64,000 nt of DNA from CAIXZV01 sp963697365 (lineage in GTDB: Bacteria; Chloroflexota; Limnocylindria; Limnocylindrales; CSP1-4), in the NCBI GenBank assembly GCA_963697365.1, contig CAVONT010000009.1, forward strand, positions 124,001 to 188,000, in the 5' to 3' direction. The translations under genes were made by a program, and so were the position numbers. Of this stretch, positions 47,889 through 56,958 are shown piece by piece. Position 1 is the first letter of the stretch. Each line of letters begins with the position of its first letter. The notes below the pieces were generated by a model. It was not told the origin of the DNA. It ran no database searches and saw nothing but the letters and a program-made list of their open reading frames with translations.

Positions 47889-47948
47889 CCGCGCCCCCGC
47901 GCTCCGTCGGCAGGGCGGATCTCCCTGCAAGTCCCCGGAGATCTGAGC

Positions 47949-49131
47949 GTGCACATCGAGGACATCCGCTGGTACACCTGCGGCGCAGGCTGGCGGAACT
48001 GGGTCTTCGTCGAGGTCGAGACCGACACGGGCCTGGTCGGCGTCGGTGAGGCCACGATCGAAGGCCGTGAGCTGACGATCCAGGGCCACCTGGCAGACCT
48101 GCGGCGCGTGCTCGTGGGCACCGATGCGCTGGACATCGCCGGCCTTCGCCAGCGCCTGACCCGCGACCCGTTCTGGGTGGGCGGCTACGTCGCCGGCTCC
48201 GGGCTCGCCGGGATCGAGATCGCCCTGTGGGACATTCTCGGCAAGCACCTGGGCGTGCCGGTCTGGCAGCTTCTTGGCGGGCGCCTCCGGGACTCCGTGC
48301 CCGCGTATGCGAACGGGTGGTACTTCGGTGCGTCCACGATCGAGGAGTGGGTTGAGCGCGCCGGGCAGGTCGTGGAGCATGGCTTCCGGGCGCTCAAGTT
48401 CGATCCCTTCGGTCGGGCCGGCCTTGCCCCGACGGGCGACGAGGTCGATCTGGCCATGGAGATCATCGGCGCGCTCCGGGCCGCGGTCGGCCCCAAGGTC
48501 GACCTGCTCATCGAGGGCCACGGCCGCTTCGGCGTCCACGGCGCGCTCACGATCGCGCGTCGCCTGGCCCCGTTCGAGTGCATGTTCTTCGAGGAGCCCG
48601 TGCCTCCCGGCAATCCCGATGCCCTGCTCCACGTCACCCGGCAGGCCCCCTTGCCGATCGCGGCAGGGGAGCGCGCCTTCTCGCGCCAGGACGCTCGCAG
48701 GCTGCTCGAGCTGGGAGCCGTCCACGTCCTCCAGCCCGACGTCATCCACGCTGGCGGGATCGCCGAGACCCGCGACATCGCCGCCCTCGCCGAGACGTGG
48801 GACGTCACCATCGCCCCCCACAACCCCAACGGCGCCGTGGCGACGGCAGCGACGCTCATGATCGACGCCACCGTCCCCAACTTCCTGATCCAGGAGATGC
48901 TCGAGCCGTGGGACGTCCCGTGGCGGCATCTCGTCGTCCGCGGCTGCCCGGCGGTCGTCGACGGCCGGCTCGCCATCCCCACGGGGCCGGGCCTGGGCGT
49001 CGAGCTTGACCACGAGGAGATCAAGCGGCACCCGCTACGAGCCGGTCGACCTGTCGTTCTGGTCGGCCAAGTCCGTGATGGAGACCGTTGACCTGCGGCC
49101 CTCGTCAACAGGTCCAGGAGGCATCGCATGA
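47949..49131 (+). CDS. Enolase-superfamily sugar-acid dehydratase (D-galactonate dehydratase-like; late frameshift)
   Basis: Mandelate-racemase/muconate-lactonising fold: capping domain with GLVGVGEATIEGRELTIQGH, then barrel. Metal ligands are in LLIEGHGRFG, FFEEPVPPGN and IAAGERAFSRQ; the KFDPFG motif and PHNPNGAVATAAT (general-base His region) resemble galactonate/gluconate dehydratases. These enzymes turn an aldonic acid into a 2-keto-3-deoxy acid. The last codons shift near 49037; the corrected frame gives HPYEPVDLSFWSAKSV and a TGA at 49129 overlapping the next ATG. Starts at GTG 47949. The exact aldonate cannot be told. Confidence 0.88.
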
Positions 49132-49881
49132 GCAGTCTCGCGGGCCAGACCGCCTTCGTCACCGGAGCCCTGGGCGATCTCGGTGGAGCGGTGTCGACAT
49201 TCCTGCTGCGCGACGGCGCGACAGTCGTCGGGCTCGGGCGATCCCCGCACGCCCAGGTTGCCGAGCGGATCGAGGCACTCCAGGCCATCGGGTCCTTCGA
49301 GTATGTCGCGGCCGACGTGACCGACCACGCCGCGCTGGCCGCGCACGATCGACGCGCTGCCCCGCCTGGACATCGTGATCGGCAACGCCGGGACCGTGGA
49401 GCCGGCCAACTTCGTGGACGTGACCGAGGCCTCGCTCGCCCGCCAGGTCTCGATCAACTTCACGGCCAACTACGTCCTCGGCCAGATCGCCGCTCGGCGC
49501 TTCATGCGCGACGGGACGCCGGGCCGGATCGTGTACATCGGCTCATGGGTCGGGGAGCGGCCCTGGCCGGAGCTGACCGCCTACTCCGCGACCAAGGCCG
49601 CGCTCCAGATGCTCACCCGGTCCATGGCACTCGAGCTGGCGCCGTCCGGGATCCGGGTGAACCTGGTCGCGCCAGGGATCGTCCACGCCGGACTCGCGCG
49701 CAAGCAGGCCGAGGCGGATCCGGTGTACGCCGCACGCGCGGCCCGGGCGATCCCCCTGGGCTCGCTGCAGCACCCGGACGACGTCGCAGCCATGGTCCTG
49801 TTCCTCGTCGGCGAGGGCGCCGCGAACGCGACAGGTGCGAGCTTCGTGGTCGATGGCGGCGCCTCCCTTGGGTCGTTCTGA
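49128..49881 (+). CDS. SDR-family sugar dehydrogenase (one frameshift)
   Basis: Classical short-chain dehydrogenase: TAFVTGALGDLGGAVSTF (TGxxxGxG near 12), VIGNAGTVEPANF (NAG), YIGSWVGERPWPELTAYSATK with catalytic Ser, Tyr and Lys, VAPGIVHAGLARKQ and VVDGGASLGS at the end. A shift near 49345 separates AADVTDHAALAA from IDALPRLDIVIGNAG. Likely oxidises the cyclic sugar to its lactone as the first step of the oxidative branch. The ATG overlaps the dehydratase stop after correction (ATGA), and the lactonase follows 22 bases downstream. Confidence 0.88.
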
Positions 49882-49903
49882 GCGATGACCACGGGAGGCC
49901 GGC

Positions 49904-50791
49904 ATGGCTGCCGCTGACAGCACGGTGCTCGTCGTCGCCGACGTCCACGCCGACGTCGGCGAAGGACCCTGCTGGGACGATGCCACCGGGACGCTGATCT
50001 TCGTCGACGTCACGCCCGGGACCATCTACCGCCTGAACCCTGCGACGGGACGGCTGACCAGCCGTTCGATCGGCCAGGAGGTCGGGGCGGCGATGCCGCG
50101 GACAGCCGGCGGGCTGGTCGTTGCCGCCCGGGACGGGATCGGGTTCCTCGATGAGGATCCCGGAGCGCAGCTGGAGATCGTGGCGCCGGTCGAGGCGGAC
50201 AATCCGGGCAATCGCATGAACGATGCGAAGTGCGACCCGGCCGGCCGCCTGTGGGCAGGGACCATGGCGTTCGACTTCGCCCGCCACGCCGGCAGCCTGT
50301 ACCGGATGGAGACGGATGGACGAGTGGAGCGGGTCCTCTCGGACGTCACGATCTCGAACGGGCTGGGCTGGAGCCCCGCTGGAACCACGATGTACTTCAT
50401 CGACTCGGGCGAGTCCGCCGTCGACGCGTTCACATACGACCCGGAGACGGGCGTCGCATCGGACCGGAAACGTCTGGTCGAGTTCGGCAATGGCGAAGGC
50501 GCGCCGGATGGCCTCACGGTGGATGCGGACGGGCATCTCTGGGTGGCGATGTTCGGCGGTGGCGTCGTCCGCCGCTTCTCGCCCCAGGGCGCTTCCTCCG
50601 GAAGCGTCAGCTTCCCGGTCAGCCAGGTCACCAGCGTCGCGTTTGGCGGCGATGCCCTGGACACCCTGTTCGTGACGTCCGCGGCCTACAAGCTGACGCC
50701 CGAACGGCTGGCCCAGGAGCCCCTGGCCGGTGCCACCTTCTCCTGCAGGCCCGGGCCCACCGGCCTGCCGGCAGTCCGGTTCGGCGGATGA
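49904..50791 (+). CDS. SMP-30/gluconolactonase-family sugar lactonase
   Basis: Six-bladed propeller hydrolase that opens aldonolactones. Metal ligands are visible in DVGEGPCWDD (Glu), GNRMNDAKCDPAGRLWAGTM (Asn), ISNGLGWSPAGTTMYFIDSG (Asn) and GAPDGLTVDADGHLWVAMFG (Asp). The 295-residue length is usual. The ATG follows GGGAGG. Directly downstream are the second ROK operator and the ROK gene. Together with the SDR and the dehydratase it forms a non-phosphorylating oxidation path from an aldose to a 2-keto-3-deoxy acid. Confidence 0.9.
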   Translation: MAAADSTVLVVADVHADVGEGPCWDDATGTLIFVDVTPGTIYRLNPATGRLTSRSIGQEVGAAMPRTAGGLVVAARDGIGFLDEDPGAQLEIVAPVEADNPGNRMNDAKCDPAGRLWAGTMAFDFARHAGSLYRMETDGRVERVLSDVTISNGLGWSPAGTTMYFIDSGESAVDAFTYDPETGVASDRKRLVEFGNGEGAPDGLTVDADGHLWVAMFGGGVVRRFSPQGASSGSVSFPVSQVTSVAFGGDALDTLFVTSAAYKLTPERLAQEPLAGATFSCRPGPTGLPAVRFGG

Positions 50792-50800
50792 GCATGGAGA

Positions 50801-50819
50801 TTGTTGTATGCTCCAATAA
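50801..50819. promoter_or_regulatory. ROK/XylR-type operator, site 2 (autoregulation)
   Basis: TTGTTGTATGCTCCAATAA lies 40 bases upstream of the ROK gene start at 50859 and matches the consensus TTGTYGTAK inverted pair. This position implies that the regulator controls its own gene and the downstream mutarotase-like gene. Confidence 0.68.
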
Positions 50820-50858
50820 ACGTGCGGCGGTGCCGTCAGGCGGCGCGAGGGGTGGTGC

Positions 50859-52127
50859 ATGCGCGGGCGCGTAGGACTCAACAGCGAGCGGATCGGTCGC
50901 GACAACCTCTCGGCCGTGCTTCGGCAGGTCCACGTGGGCGGCCCGCAATCGCGGTCCGACCTCGTTGCCATGATGGGTCTCAACCGCACGACGATCGGCT
51001 CCCTCGTGCGGCAGCTTGAGAGCCGCGACCTGCTTGTGGAGCGGCGGGTGTCATCCAGCGGCCAGCCAGGCCGGCCGTCGCATGTCGTCAGCGTCCGGTC
51101 GGACGCGTGCGTGGCGCTGGCGCTCGAGATCCGGGTTGACTCGCTGGCGGTGGGCATCGTCGGGCTCGGCGGGACGCTCATCAGCTCGCGGCGGATCCCC
51201 TGGGACGCCACGGAGTCCGGTCCAGACGGAACGGTGAAGTTGCTCACCGAGATGGCGAACGATCTGCTGGCGGGCGCTGTCACCCGACGGATCGTCGGAG
51301 TCGGTGTCGCCGTGGTCGGCCTCGTCCGGGCAAGCGATGGTCTCGTGCGCCTCGCCCCCAACCTCGGGTGGTCGGATGTTCCGCTCGGGAAGCTGGTCCG
51401 CACGGGGCTCGGCCTCGATGTCCACGTCAGCGTCGGGAACGAGGCTGATCTCGGCGGCCTTATCGAGCACCTCCGAGGTGCCGCGCGAGGCCACGACAAC
51501 ATGATCTACCTCTCCGGGGAGGTCGGCCTGGGCGGAGGCATCATCGTCGGCGGCCGGCCGCTCGTCGGCATGGGTGGGTACGCGGGCGAGATCGGGCACC
51601 TCGTCGTGAACCCCTCCGGTGTCCAGTGCGCCTGCGGGGCAACCGGCTGCTGGGAGACAGAGGTCGGCCAGAGCGCGCTCCTGCGTGCGGCCGGCATCCC
51701 AGTGAGCGCCAATTCGCGGCGCACCGTTGACCAGGTGTTCGAGGCGGCGGCGATGAACGAGCCGGTGGCGCGTCGCGCCGTTGACGAGCTGGGCCGCTGG
51801 CTCGGCCTCGGCCTCGCGAACCTGGTGAACACGCTCAACCCGAGCGTCATCGTTCTCGGTGGCTTCTACGCCCGGCTCGCGCCGCTCGTGAACACAGTCG
51901 TCCTGGAGGAGCTCGGCCGGCGGGCGCTGCCGGCAGCCCGCGAGGGTCTCGTGATCCTGCCGGGCCAGTATGGGCTCGACGCCCCGCTCTATGGCGCCGG
52001 CGAAGTCGCCCTGGAGCGACTCCTCGCGGACCCGACCATCGTGGATCCGGTGGAACCAAGCCCGCTCACCCGCCGGGGCCGGACGCCGAAGGCGAACGGG
52101 TCGAGATTGCGCGAGCCGCAGAGGTGA
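50859..52127 (+). CDS. ROK-family transcriptional repressor (XylR-like)
   Basis: The 422-residue protein has an N-terminal winged helix (about 15-65: GPQSRSDLVAMMGLNRTTIG, SLVRQLESRDLLVERR) and a ROK sugar-binding/kinase-like domain (GVGVAVVGLVRASDG; YLSGEVGLGGGIIVGGRPLV; zinc motif GEIGHLVV, QCACGATGCWE). The ROK signature and zinc ligands are intact. It is probably a repressor released by the imported sugar. Three copies of one 19-base operator lie before the transporter, before this gene, and before the corrinoid/xylA/xylB genes. The start has a GAGGGGTGG site. Confidence 0.92.
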   Translation: MRGRVGLNSERIGRDNLSAVLRQVHVGGPQSRSDLVAMMGLNRTTIGSLVRQLESRDLLVERRVSSSGQPGRPSHVVSVRSDACVALALEIRVDSLAVGIVGLGGTLISSRRIPWDATESGPDGTVKLLTEMANDLLAGAVTRRIVGVGVAVVGLVRASDGLVRLAPNLGWSDVPLGKLVRTGLGLDVHVSVGNEADLGGLIEHLRGAARGHDNMIYLSGEVGLGGGIIVGGRPLVGMGGYAGEIGHLVVNPSGVQCACGATGCWETEVGQSALLRAAGIPVSANSRRTVDQVFEAAAMNEPVARRAVDELGRWLGLGLANLVNTLNPSVIVLGGFYARLAPLVNTVVLEELGRRALPAAREGLVILPGQYGLDAPLYGAGEVALERLLADPTIVDPVEPSPLTRRGRTPKANGSRLREPQR

Positions 52128-52131
52128 TCCC

Positions 52132-53208
52132 ATGAGCCGCCATCACTACGGGGCGAGGCTGCACGACTACGTTGCTGCCGGATACCGCACCCTCGCCCTC
52201 GAGAACGAGGCCATTCGCGTCGAGATCCTGATCGACAAGGGCTCGGACATCGTCTCGTTCCTGGACAAGCAGACCGACACGGACTTCATGTGGCACAGCG
52301 CCATGGGCCTTCGACCAGCGGCAGCCGTCGCGCGGACCGCTGCCGCCGATGCAACGAACCTGTGCGACGCGTACGAGGGCGGCTGGCAGGAGTGTCTCCC
52401 GAATGGGGGTCCGGGGGTCACGTACAAGGGCGCCCCGCTTCCGTTCCATGGCGAGGTCATGAACCTGCCGTGGGAGATGACGGTGCTCGAGGACTCGCCC
52501 GAGGTGGTCTCGGTCCGCCTGGCGGTGTCCACCGTCCGCACGCCGTTCCGGCTGGAGAAGACCCTGACGCTCCGCCGGCACCGGCCCGTCCTTGAGATCG
52601 AGGAGCGGCTCACCAACGAGGCGCCGGAGGAGGCGGACCTGATGTGGGGCCACCACCCGGCGTTCGGCCCGCCGTTCCTCGATGCGTCCTGCCGGATCGA
52701 CCTGCCCCCTGCACGGGCGACGACGCGTCGCGCCGGCCCACTGCCGTCGAGCGACCTGGAGTTCGGGGTCGACTTCGACTGGCCTCACGCTCCCCTGAGT
52801 TCCGGCGGGACACGGGACCTGCGCCTTGTCCCACCGCCGTCCAGCGGCACCTCCGGCTGGGTGTGCCTGTCCGGCTTCGAGGAGGGCTGGTACGGGATCA
52901 CGAACACGTCCCGGGACGTCGGCTTCGGGCTGCGGTGGGACGCTGAGCGGTTCCCGTACCTCTGGTTCTGGCAGGTGTGGGGCGGCATGCCGGGATATCC
53001 CTGGTATGGCCGCCACTACAACTGTGCTCTCGAACCGTGGACGAGCTGGCCGGACAACGGGTTGTCCGACGCGATCGCCAACGGCTCGGCCATGCGGCTC
53101 GGGCCGCACGAGAGCGTGACCACCAGGCTCTTGGCCGTGGCGTACCACGGGTCGAGCGAGGTCCGGCGCATCGCCGACGATGGCGAGGTCGTCTTTGCCA
53201 CGACCTGA
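52132..53208 (+). CDS. Aldose 1-epimerase-like protein (DUF4432 type)
   Basis: The 358-residue product has a galactose-mutarotase-like beta-sandwich layout: ENEAIRVEILIDKGSDIVSF near the start, a histidine cluster in MWGHHPAFGPPF (about 177), GWYGITNTSRDVGFGLRWD, and ALEPWTSWPDNGLSDAI with the Glu that would be the base. It starts four bases after the ROK stop and is co-transcribed with it. Anomer interconversion would feed both the isomerase and dehydrogenase branches, but no activity is proven for this subgroup. Confidence 0.83.
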   Translation: MSRHHYGARLHDYVAAGYRTLALENEAIRVEILIDKGSDIVSFLDKQTDTDFMWHSAMGLRPAAAVARTAAADATNLCDAYEGGWQECLPNGGPGVTYKGAPLPFHGEVMNLPWEMTVLEDSPEVVSVRLAVSTVRTPFRLEKTLTLRRHRPVLEIEERLTNEAPEEADLMWGHHPAFGPPFLDASCRIDLPPARATTRRAGPLPSSDLEFGVDFDWPHAPLSSGGTRDLRLVPPPSSGTSGWVCLSGFEEGWYGITNTSRDVGFGLRWDAERFPYLWFWQVWGGMPGYPWYGRHYNCALEPWTSWPDNGLSDAIANGSAMRLGPHESVTTRLLAVAYHGSSEVRRIADDGEVVFATT

Positions 53209-53317
53209 GGGTCGGCCGCGACTGGCACAAGGGCGCATGTCAGGGGGCGCCGGGCGGTTTGTCACACGGCCCCACTGCACCAGGACGCAGAAGATGGATC
53301 GTGACATGCTGAGGAGT

Positions 53318-53336
53318 ATGTTGTAGCATACGACAA
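53318..53336. promoter_or_regulatory. ROK/XylR-type operator, site 3
   Basis: ATGTTGTAGCATACGACAA lies in the 175-base gap before the corrinoid-protein gene, 48 bases from its start. It matches the other two sites as an inverted pair (reverse arm TTGTCGTAT). It puts the corrinoid/xylA/xylB transcript under the same regulator as the transporter. Confidence 0.7.
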
Positions 53337-53383
53337 AGAGTTCGGACTGGAAGCGACCTCACTGACAGGAGCGTGGATCAACG

Positions 53384-54007
53384 ATGGACCTCGCCGCCCT
53401 CACCGCCGCCGTGGAGGCGGGCAACCGCACCGCCGCCGCCGCCGAGACCCAGGCCGCGCTCGACGCGGGCGTCGACCCGCGCACGATCCTGGGCGCCATG
53501 ACCGCGGCCATGGACGTGGTGGGCCGCAAGTTCCAGGAGGGCGAGCTGTTCGTCCCCGAGATGCTCATCGCCGCCCGGGCGATGAAGTCCGGCATGGAGC
53601 TGCTCGAGCCCGTGCTCCTCGCCGCCGGGGTGACGCCCGAGCACCGGGCCATCGTGGGCACCGTGGAAGGGGACCTCCACGACATCGGCAAGAACCTCGT
53701 GGGCATGATGTGGAAGGGCGGCGGCATCGAGGTCATCGACCTCGGCGTCAACGTCCCGGCGGCGCGCTTCGTCGAGGCGGCCATCGAGCACGACGTCCAC
53801 CTCATCGGCCTGTCGGCGCTCCTCACCACGACGATGCCCAACATGCGCGGCGTGGTGGAGGCCATCCGGGCCGCCAACCTGTCCGCCAAGGTCGTCGTCG
53901 GCGGGGCCCCGGTCACCCCCGAGTTCGCCGACCAGATCGGCGCCGACGGCTTCGCCCCCGATGCCGGGTCCGCGGTGGACCTGGCCCGCGGCCTGCTGGC
54001 CGGCTGA
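53384..54007 (+). CDS. Corrinoid (B12-binding) protein of a methyltransferase system
   Basis: The 207-residue protein has an N-terminal helical bundle (about 1-85) and a cobalamin-binding domain with the base-off/His-on motif GDLHDIGKNLVGMM (Asp97-x-His99-x-x-Gly102), LIGLSALLTTTMPNMRGVVE (Ser loop) and VVVGGAPVTPEFADQIGADG. This matches MtaC/MtbC/MtmC-type carriers that shuttle methyl groups on cobalt. No corrinoid-reducing activator (RamA type) is seen. It is first in a transcript with xylA and xylB, and the UroD-type methyltransferase is 6.6 kb upstream under the same operator family. Confidence 0.93.
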   Translation: MDLAALTAAVEAGNRTAAAAETQAALDAGVDPRTILGAMTAAMDVVGRKFQEGELFVPEMLIAARAMKSGMELLEPVLLAAGVTPEHRAIVGTVEGDLHDIGKNLVGMMWKGGGIEVIDLGVNVPAARFVEAAIEHDVHLIGLSALLTTTMPNMRGVVEAIRAANLSAKVVVGGAPVTPEFADQIGADGFAPDAGSAVDLARGLLAG

Positions 54008-54098
54008 CAGATCCCCCACCGATGACCAGGAGCAGCACCGCCAGGGTGGTGGCCAGCGTCGCCATCGTCCGCGCTCCGGATCCGCAGGAGGCAACAGC

Positions 54099-55445
54099 GT
54101 GAGTGAGTCGTTCTTCACCGGCGTCGAGACGCCCATCCGCTTCGGCGGCCTGGACTCCACGGATCCCCTCGAGTTCAAGGTCTGGCAGCCGGACCGCGTC
54201 GTGCTTGGCAGGACCATGGCCGAGTGGCTGCGCCCCGGGGCCTGCTTCTGGCACTCGTTCGCCTGGGATGGCCGGGACATGTTCGGCATCGGGACGCTCG
54301 ACCGCCCGTGGCTGACCGACGCCGACGAGATGGCCGGTGCCCGGACACGCCTCGACGCCGCCTTCGAGTTCTTCACCAAGCTCGGCATCCCGTACTACTG
54401 CTTCCACGATCGGGACGTCGCGCCCGAAGGCGAGTCCTTCGCGGAGTTCCGGGCGAACCTCGACGCCCTCGTGGACATCGCGGAGGTCCGCCAGGCCGAG
54501 ACCGGCGTGCGGCTCCTGTGGGGCACGGCCAATCTGTTCAGCCACCCGCGCTACCAGGCCGGTGCCGCCACCAACCCTGATCCCGAGGTCTTCGCGTACG
54601 CCGCGGCCCAGGTCACCCACATGCTCGAGGTCACCAAGCGCCTGGGCGGCGAGAACTACGTGCTGTGGGGCGGCCGCGAGGGCTACGACACCCTGCTCAA
54701 CACGGACCTGCGGCGCGAGGGCGCGCAGCTCGCCCGCTTCCTGCACATGGTGGCCGACTACAAGGCCAAGATCGGCTTCGAGGGCACACTGCTGATCGAG
54801 CCCAAGCCGATGGAACCCACCAAGCACCAGTACGACCACGACACGGCGGCCGTCCACGGGTTCCTGGTCCGCAACGGACTCGAGGGCCAGTACAAGGTCA
54901 ACATCGAGGCGAACCACGCGACGCTCGCCGGCTACTCGTTCCACCACGAGGTGGCGTACGCGGCCGCGCACGGGGTGCTGGGCTCCATCGATGCCAACCG
55001 GGGCGACCCGCAGGTGGGCTGGGACACCGACCAGTTCCCCAACTCCGTGGACGACCTCGTGATGCCGCTCTACGAGATCCTGCGGGCGGGCGGTCTGGGC
55101 ACCGGCGGCTTCAACTTCGACGCGAAGCTGCGCCGCCAGTCCACCGACCGCGACGACCTGTTCCACGCCCACGTCGGCGGGCTCGACACGCTCGCCATGG
55201 CGCTGCTGGCGGCGGCGGACCTCGTGGAGAAGGGGACGCTCGCGTCGCTCAAGGACGCCCGGTACGCCGGCTGGGACGACGGCCTGGGCCGCGAGATCCT
55301 CGACGGTGCGGTCGGCCTCGATGACCTCGCCGCGCGTGTGGACTCGGGCGCCATCGCCCCGGTCCGTGCCTCGGGCGGGCAGGAGCGCCTGGAGAACGTC
55401 GTCAACGCGAGCGTCTGGGCCGCGGCCCGCGCCGCGGGCGGCTGA
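54099..55445 (+). CDS. xylA: Xylose isomerase
   Basis: XylA interconverts D-xylose and D-xylulose. The 448-residue product has YYCFHDRDVAPEGESF (catalytic His near 102), LLIEPKPMEPTKHQYDHD (metal Glu), VNIEANHATLAGYSFHHEV, SIDANRGDPQVGWDTDQFP and FNFDAKLRRQSTDRDDLFHA. All metal ligands are intact. The GTG start has AGGAGG seven bases upstream. Ninety-one bases separate it from the corrinoid gene, and xylulokinase starts four bases after its stop. Confidence 0.96.
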   Translation: MSESFFTGVETPIRFGGLDSTDPLEFKVWQPDRVVLGRTMAEWLRPGACFWHSFAWDGRDMFGIGTLDRPWLTDADEMAGARTRLDAAFEFFTKLGIPYYCFHDRDVAPEGESFAEFRANLDALVDIAEVRQAETGVRLLWGTANLFSHPRYQAGAATNPDPEVFAYAAAQVTHMLEVTKRLGGENYVLWGGREGYDTLLNTDLRREGAQLARFLHMVADYKAKIGFEGTLLIEPKPMEPTKHQYDHDTAAVHGFLVRNGLEGQYKVNIEANHATLAGYSFHHEVAYAAAHGVLGSIDANRGDPQVGWDTDQFPNSVDDLVMPLYEILRAGGLGTGGFNFDAKLRRQSTDRDDLFHAHVGGLDTLAMALLAAADLVEKGTLASLKDARYAGWDDGLGREILDGAVGLDDLAARVDSGAIAPVRASGGQERLENVVNASVWAAARAAGG

Positions 55446-55449
55446 CGCC

Positions 55450-56934
55450 ATGGGCGTCGTCCTCGGGATCGACGTCTCCACGACCGCCACCAAGGCGATC
55501 CTCGTCGACCAGGCGGGGACCGTGCGCGGCATCGCGTCGTCGGAGTACTCCTTCGAGCAGCCGCAGCCGCTGTGGTCCGAACAGGATCCGGCACTGTGGT
55601 GGACGGCCGCACGGGACGCGATCCCGCGGGCCCTTGCCGCTGCCGGGGTCACCGGTGACGACGTCATCGCGGTCGGGCTCACGGGGCAGATGCACGGGCT
55701 TGTCCTCCTCGACGCCGCCGACCGGGTCATCCGGCCCGCCATCCTCTGGAATGACCAGCGGACTGGCGCGGAGTGCGATCAGATCCGGGCCGCCCTGGGC
55801 TTCGAGCACCTCGTAGCGCTCACCGGCAACGACGCGCTCACCGGGTTCACGGCGCCCAAGCTCGCCTGGGTGCGCGACCACGAGCCGGACGCCTGGGCGA
55901 GGGCCGCCCACGTGCTGCTGCCCAAGGACTATGTCCGCCTGCATCTCACCGGCGAGCACGCGATGGACAAGGCCGACGGGGCGGGCACGCTCCTGTTCGA
56001 CCTCGCGGCCCGCGGCTGGGCGCCCGAGATGCTCAGCGCCCTCGGCATCGATCCAGCGTGGATGCCGCCCACCTTCGAGGGTCCGGAGGTCACCGGTGCC
56101 GTCACGGCCGCTGCAGCCGCGGCGACCGGCCTGCGGGCCGGCACGCCGGTGATGGCCGGCGGCGGCGACCAGGCGGCGAACGCGGTTGGCGTGGGGGCCG
56201 TCTTGCCCGGTCGCCCCGCGCTGTCGCTCGGGACGTCCGGGGTCGTGTTTGCCGCGACCGACGCGCCCATCTATGAGCCCGCCGGGCGCGTCCACGCGTT
56301 CTGCCATGCCGTGCCGGGCCGCTGGCACCTGATGTCGGTGATGCTCTCAGCGGCCGGCTCGCTCCGCTGGTTCCGCGACGCGCTGGCCCCCGGCGAGCCC
56401 TACGGGGACCTGGCCGCGTCGGCGGGCGCGGTTGGCCCGGGCGCGGACGGCGTGCTGTTCCTGCCGTACCTCACCGGGGAGCGGTCGCCGTATCCCGACC
56501 CGCTCGCGCGCGGGGCCTTCGTGGGCCTCACGCTCGCCCACGACCGGCGGCACCTGACCCGGGCGGTGCTCGAGGGCGTTGCCTTCGGACTGCGCGACGG
56601 TCTGGACCTCATGACCGGCGCCGGGATGCCGGCGCCCACCGAGATCCTCGCCTCGGGCGGCGGCCTCGCCAGCCCGGTGTGGCGCCAGATCCTCGCCGAC
56701 GTCCTTGGCGCGACGATCTCCACGCCGGCGACGACGGAGGGAGCGGCGTTCGGCGCGGCCCTGCTGGCGGCCGTCGGGGCCGGCTGGTTCGGCTCCGTCG
56801 ACGAGGCCGTGGCGGCGATCGTGCGGGCGGAGCCCGCGGCCGAGCCCGGGCCGGACGTCGAGCGGTATGCCGAGCTGCACGCCCGCTATCGCGAGCTGTA
56901 TCCGGCGCTGGCCCCGGTGTTCCACCGGGCCTGA
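55450..56934 (+). CDS. xylB: Xylulokinase
   Basis: XylB phosphorylates D-xylulose to xylulose 5-phosphate. The 494-residue FGGY kinase starts VVLGIDVSTTATKAILVDQA, has VGLTGQMHGLVLLDAADRVI (the conserved QMHG), PAILWNDQRTGAEC, LPKDYVRLHLTGE, GGGDQAANAVGVG, SLGTSGVVFAATD and the C-terminal ASGGGLASPVWRQILADVLG. It is coupled to xylA (four-base gap) and ends the regulon; the amine oxidase gene is convergent 24 bases away. Confidence 0.95.
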   Translation: MGVVLGIDVSTTATKAILVDQAGTVRGIASSEYSFEQPQPLWSEQDPALWWTAARDAIPRALAAAGVTGDDVIAVGLTGQMHGLVLLDAADRVIRPAILWNDQRTGAECDQIRAALGFEHLVALTGNDALTGFTAPKLAWVRDHEPDAWARAAHVLLPKDYVRLHLTGEHAMDKADGAGTLLFDLAARGWAPEMLSALGIDPAWMPPTFEGPEVTGAVTAAAAAATGLRAGTPVMAGGGDQAANAVGVGAVLPGRPALSLGTSGVVFAATDAPIYEPAGRVHAFCHAVPGRWHLMSVMLSAAGSLRWFRDALAPGEPYGDLAASAGAVGPGADGVLFLPYLTGERSPYPDPLARGAFVGLTLAHDRRHLTRAVLEGVAFGLRDGLDLMTGAGMPAPTEILASGGGLASPVWRQILADVLGATISTPATTEGAAFGAALLAAVGAGWFGSVDEAVAAIVRAEPAAEPGPDVERYAELHARYRELYPALAPVFHRA

Positions 56935-56958
56935 CGCTGGCGGTCGGACCTGGCGCAG

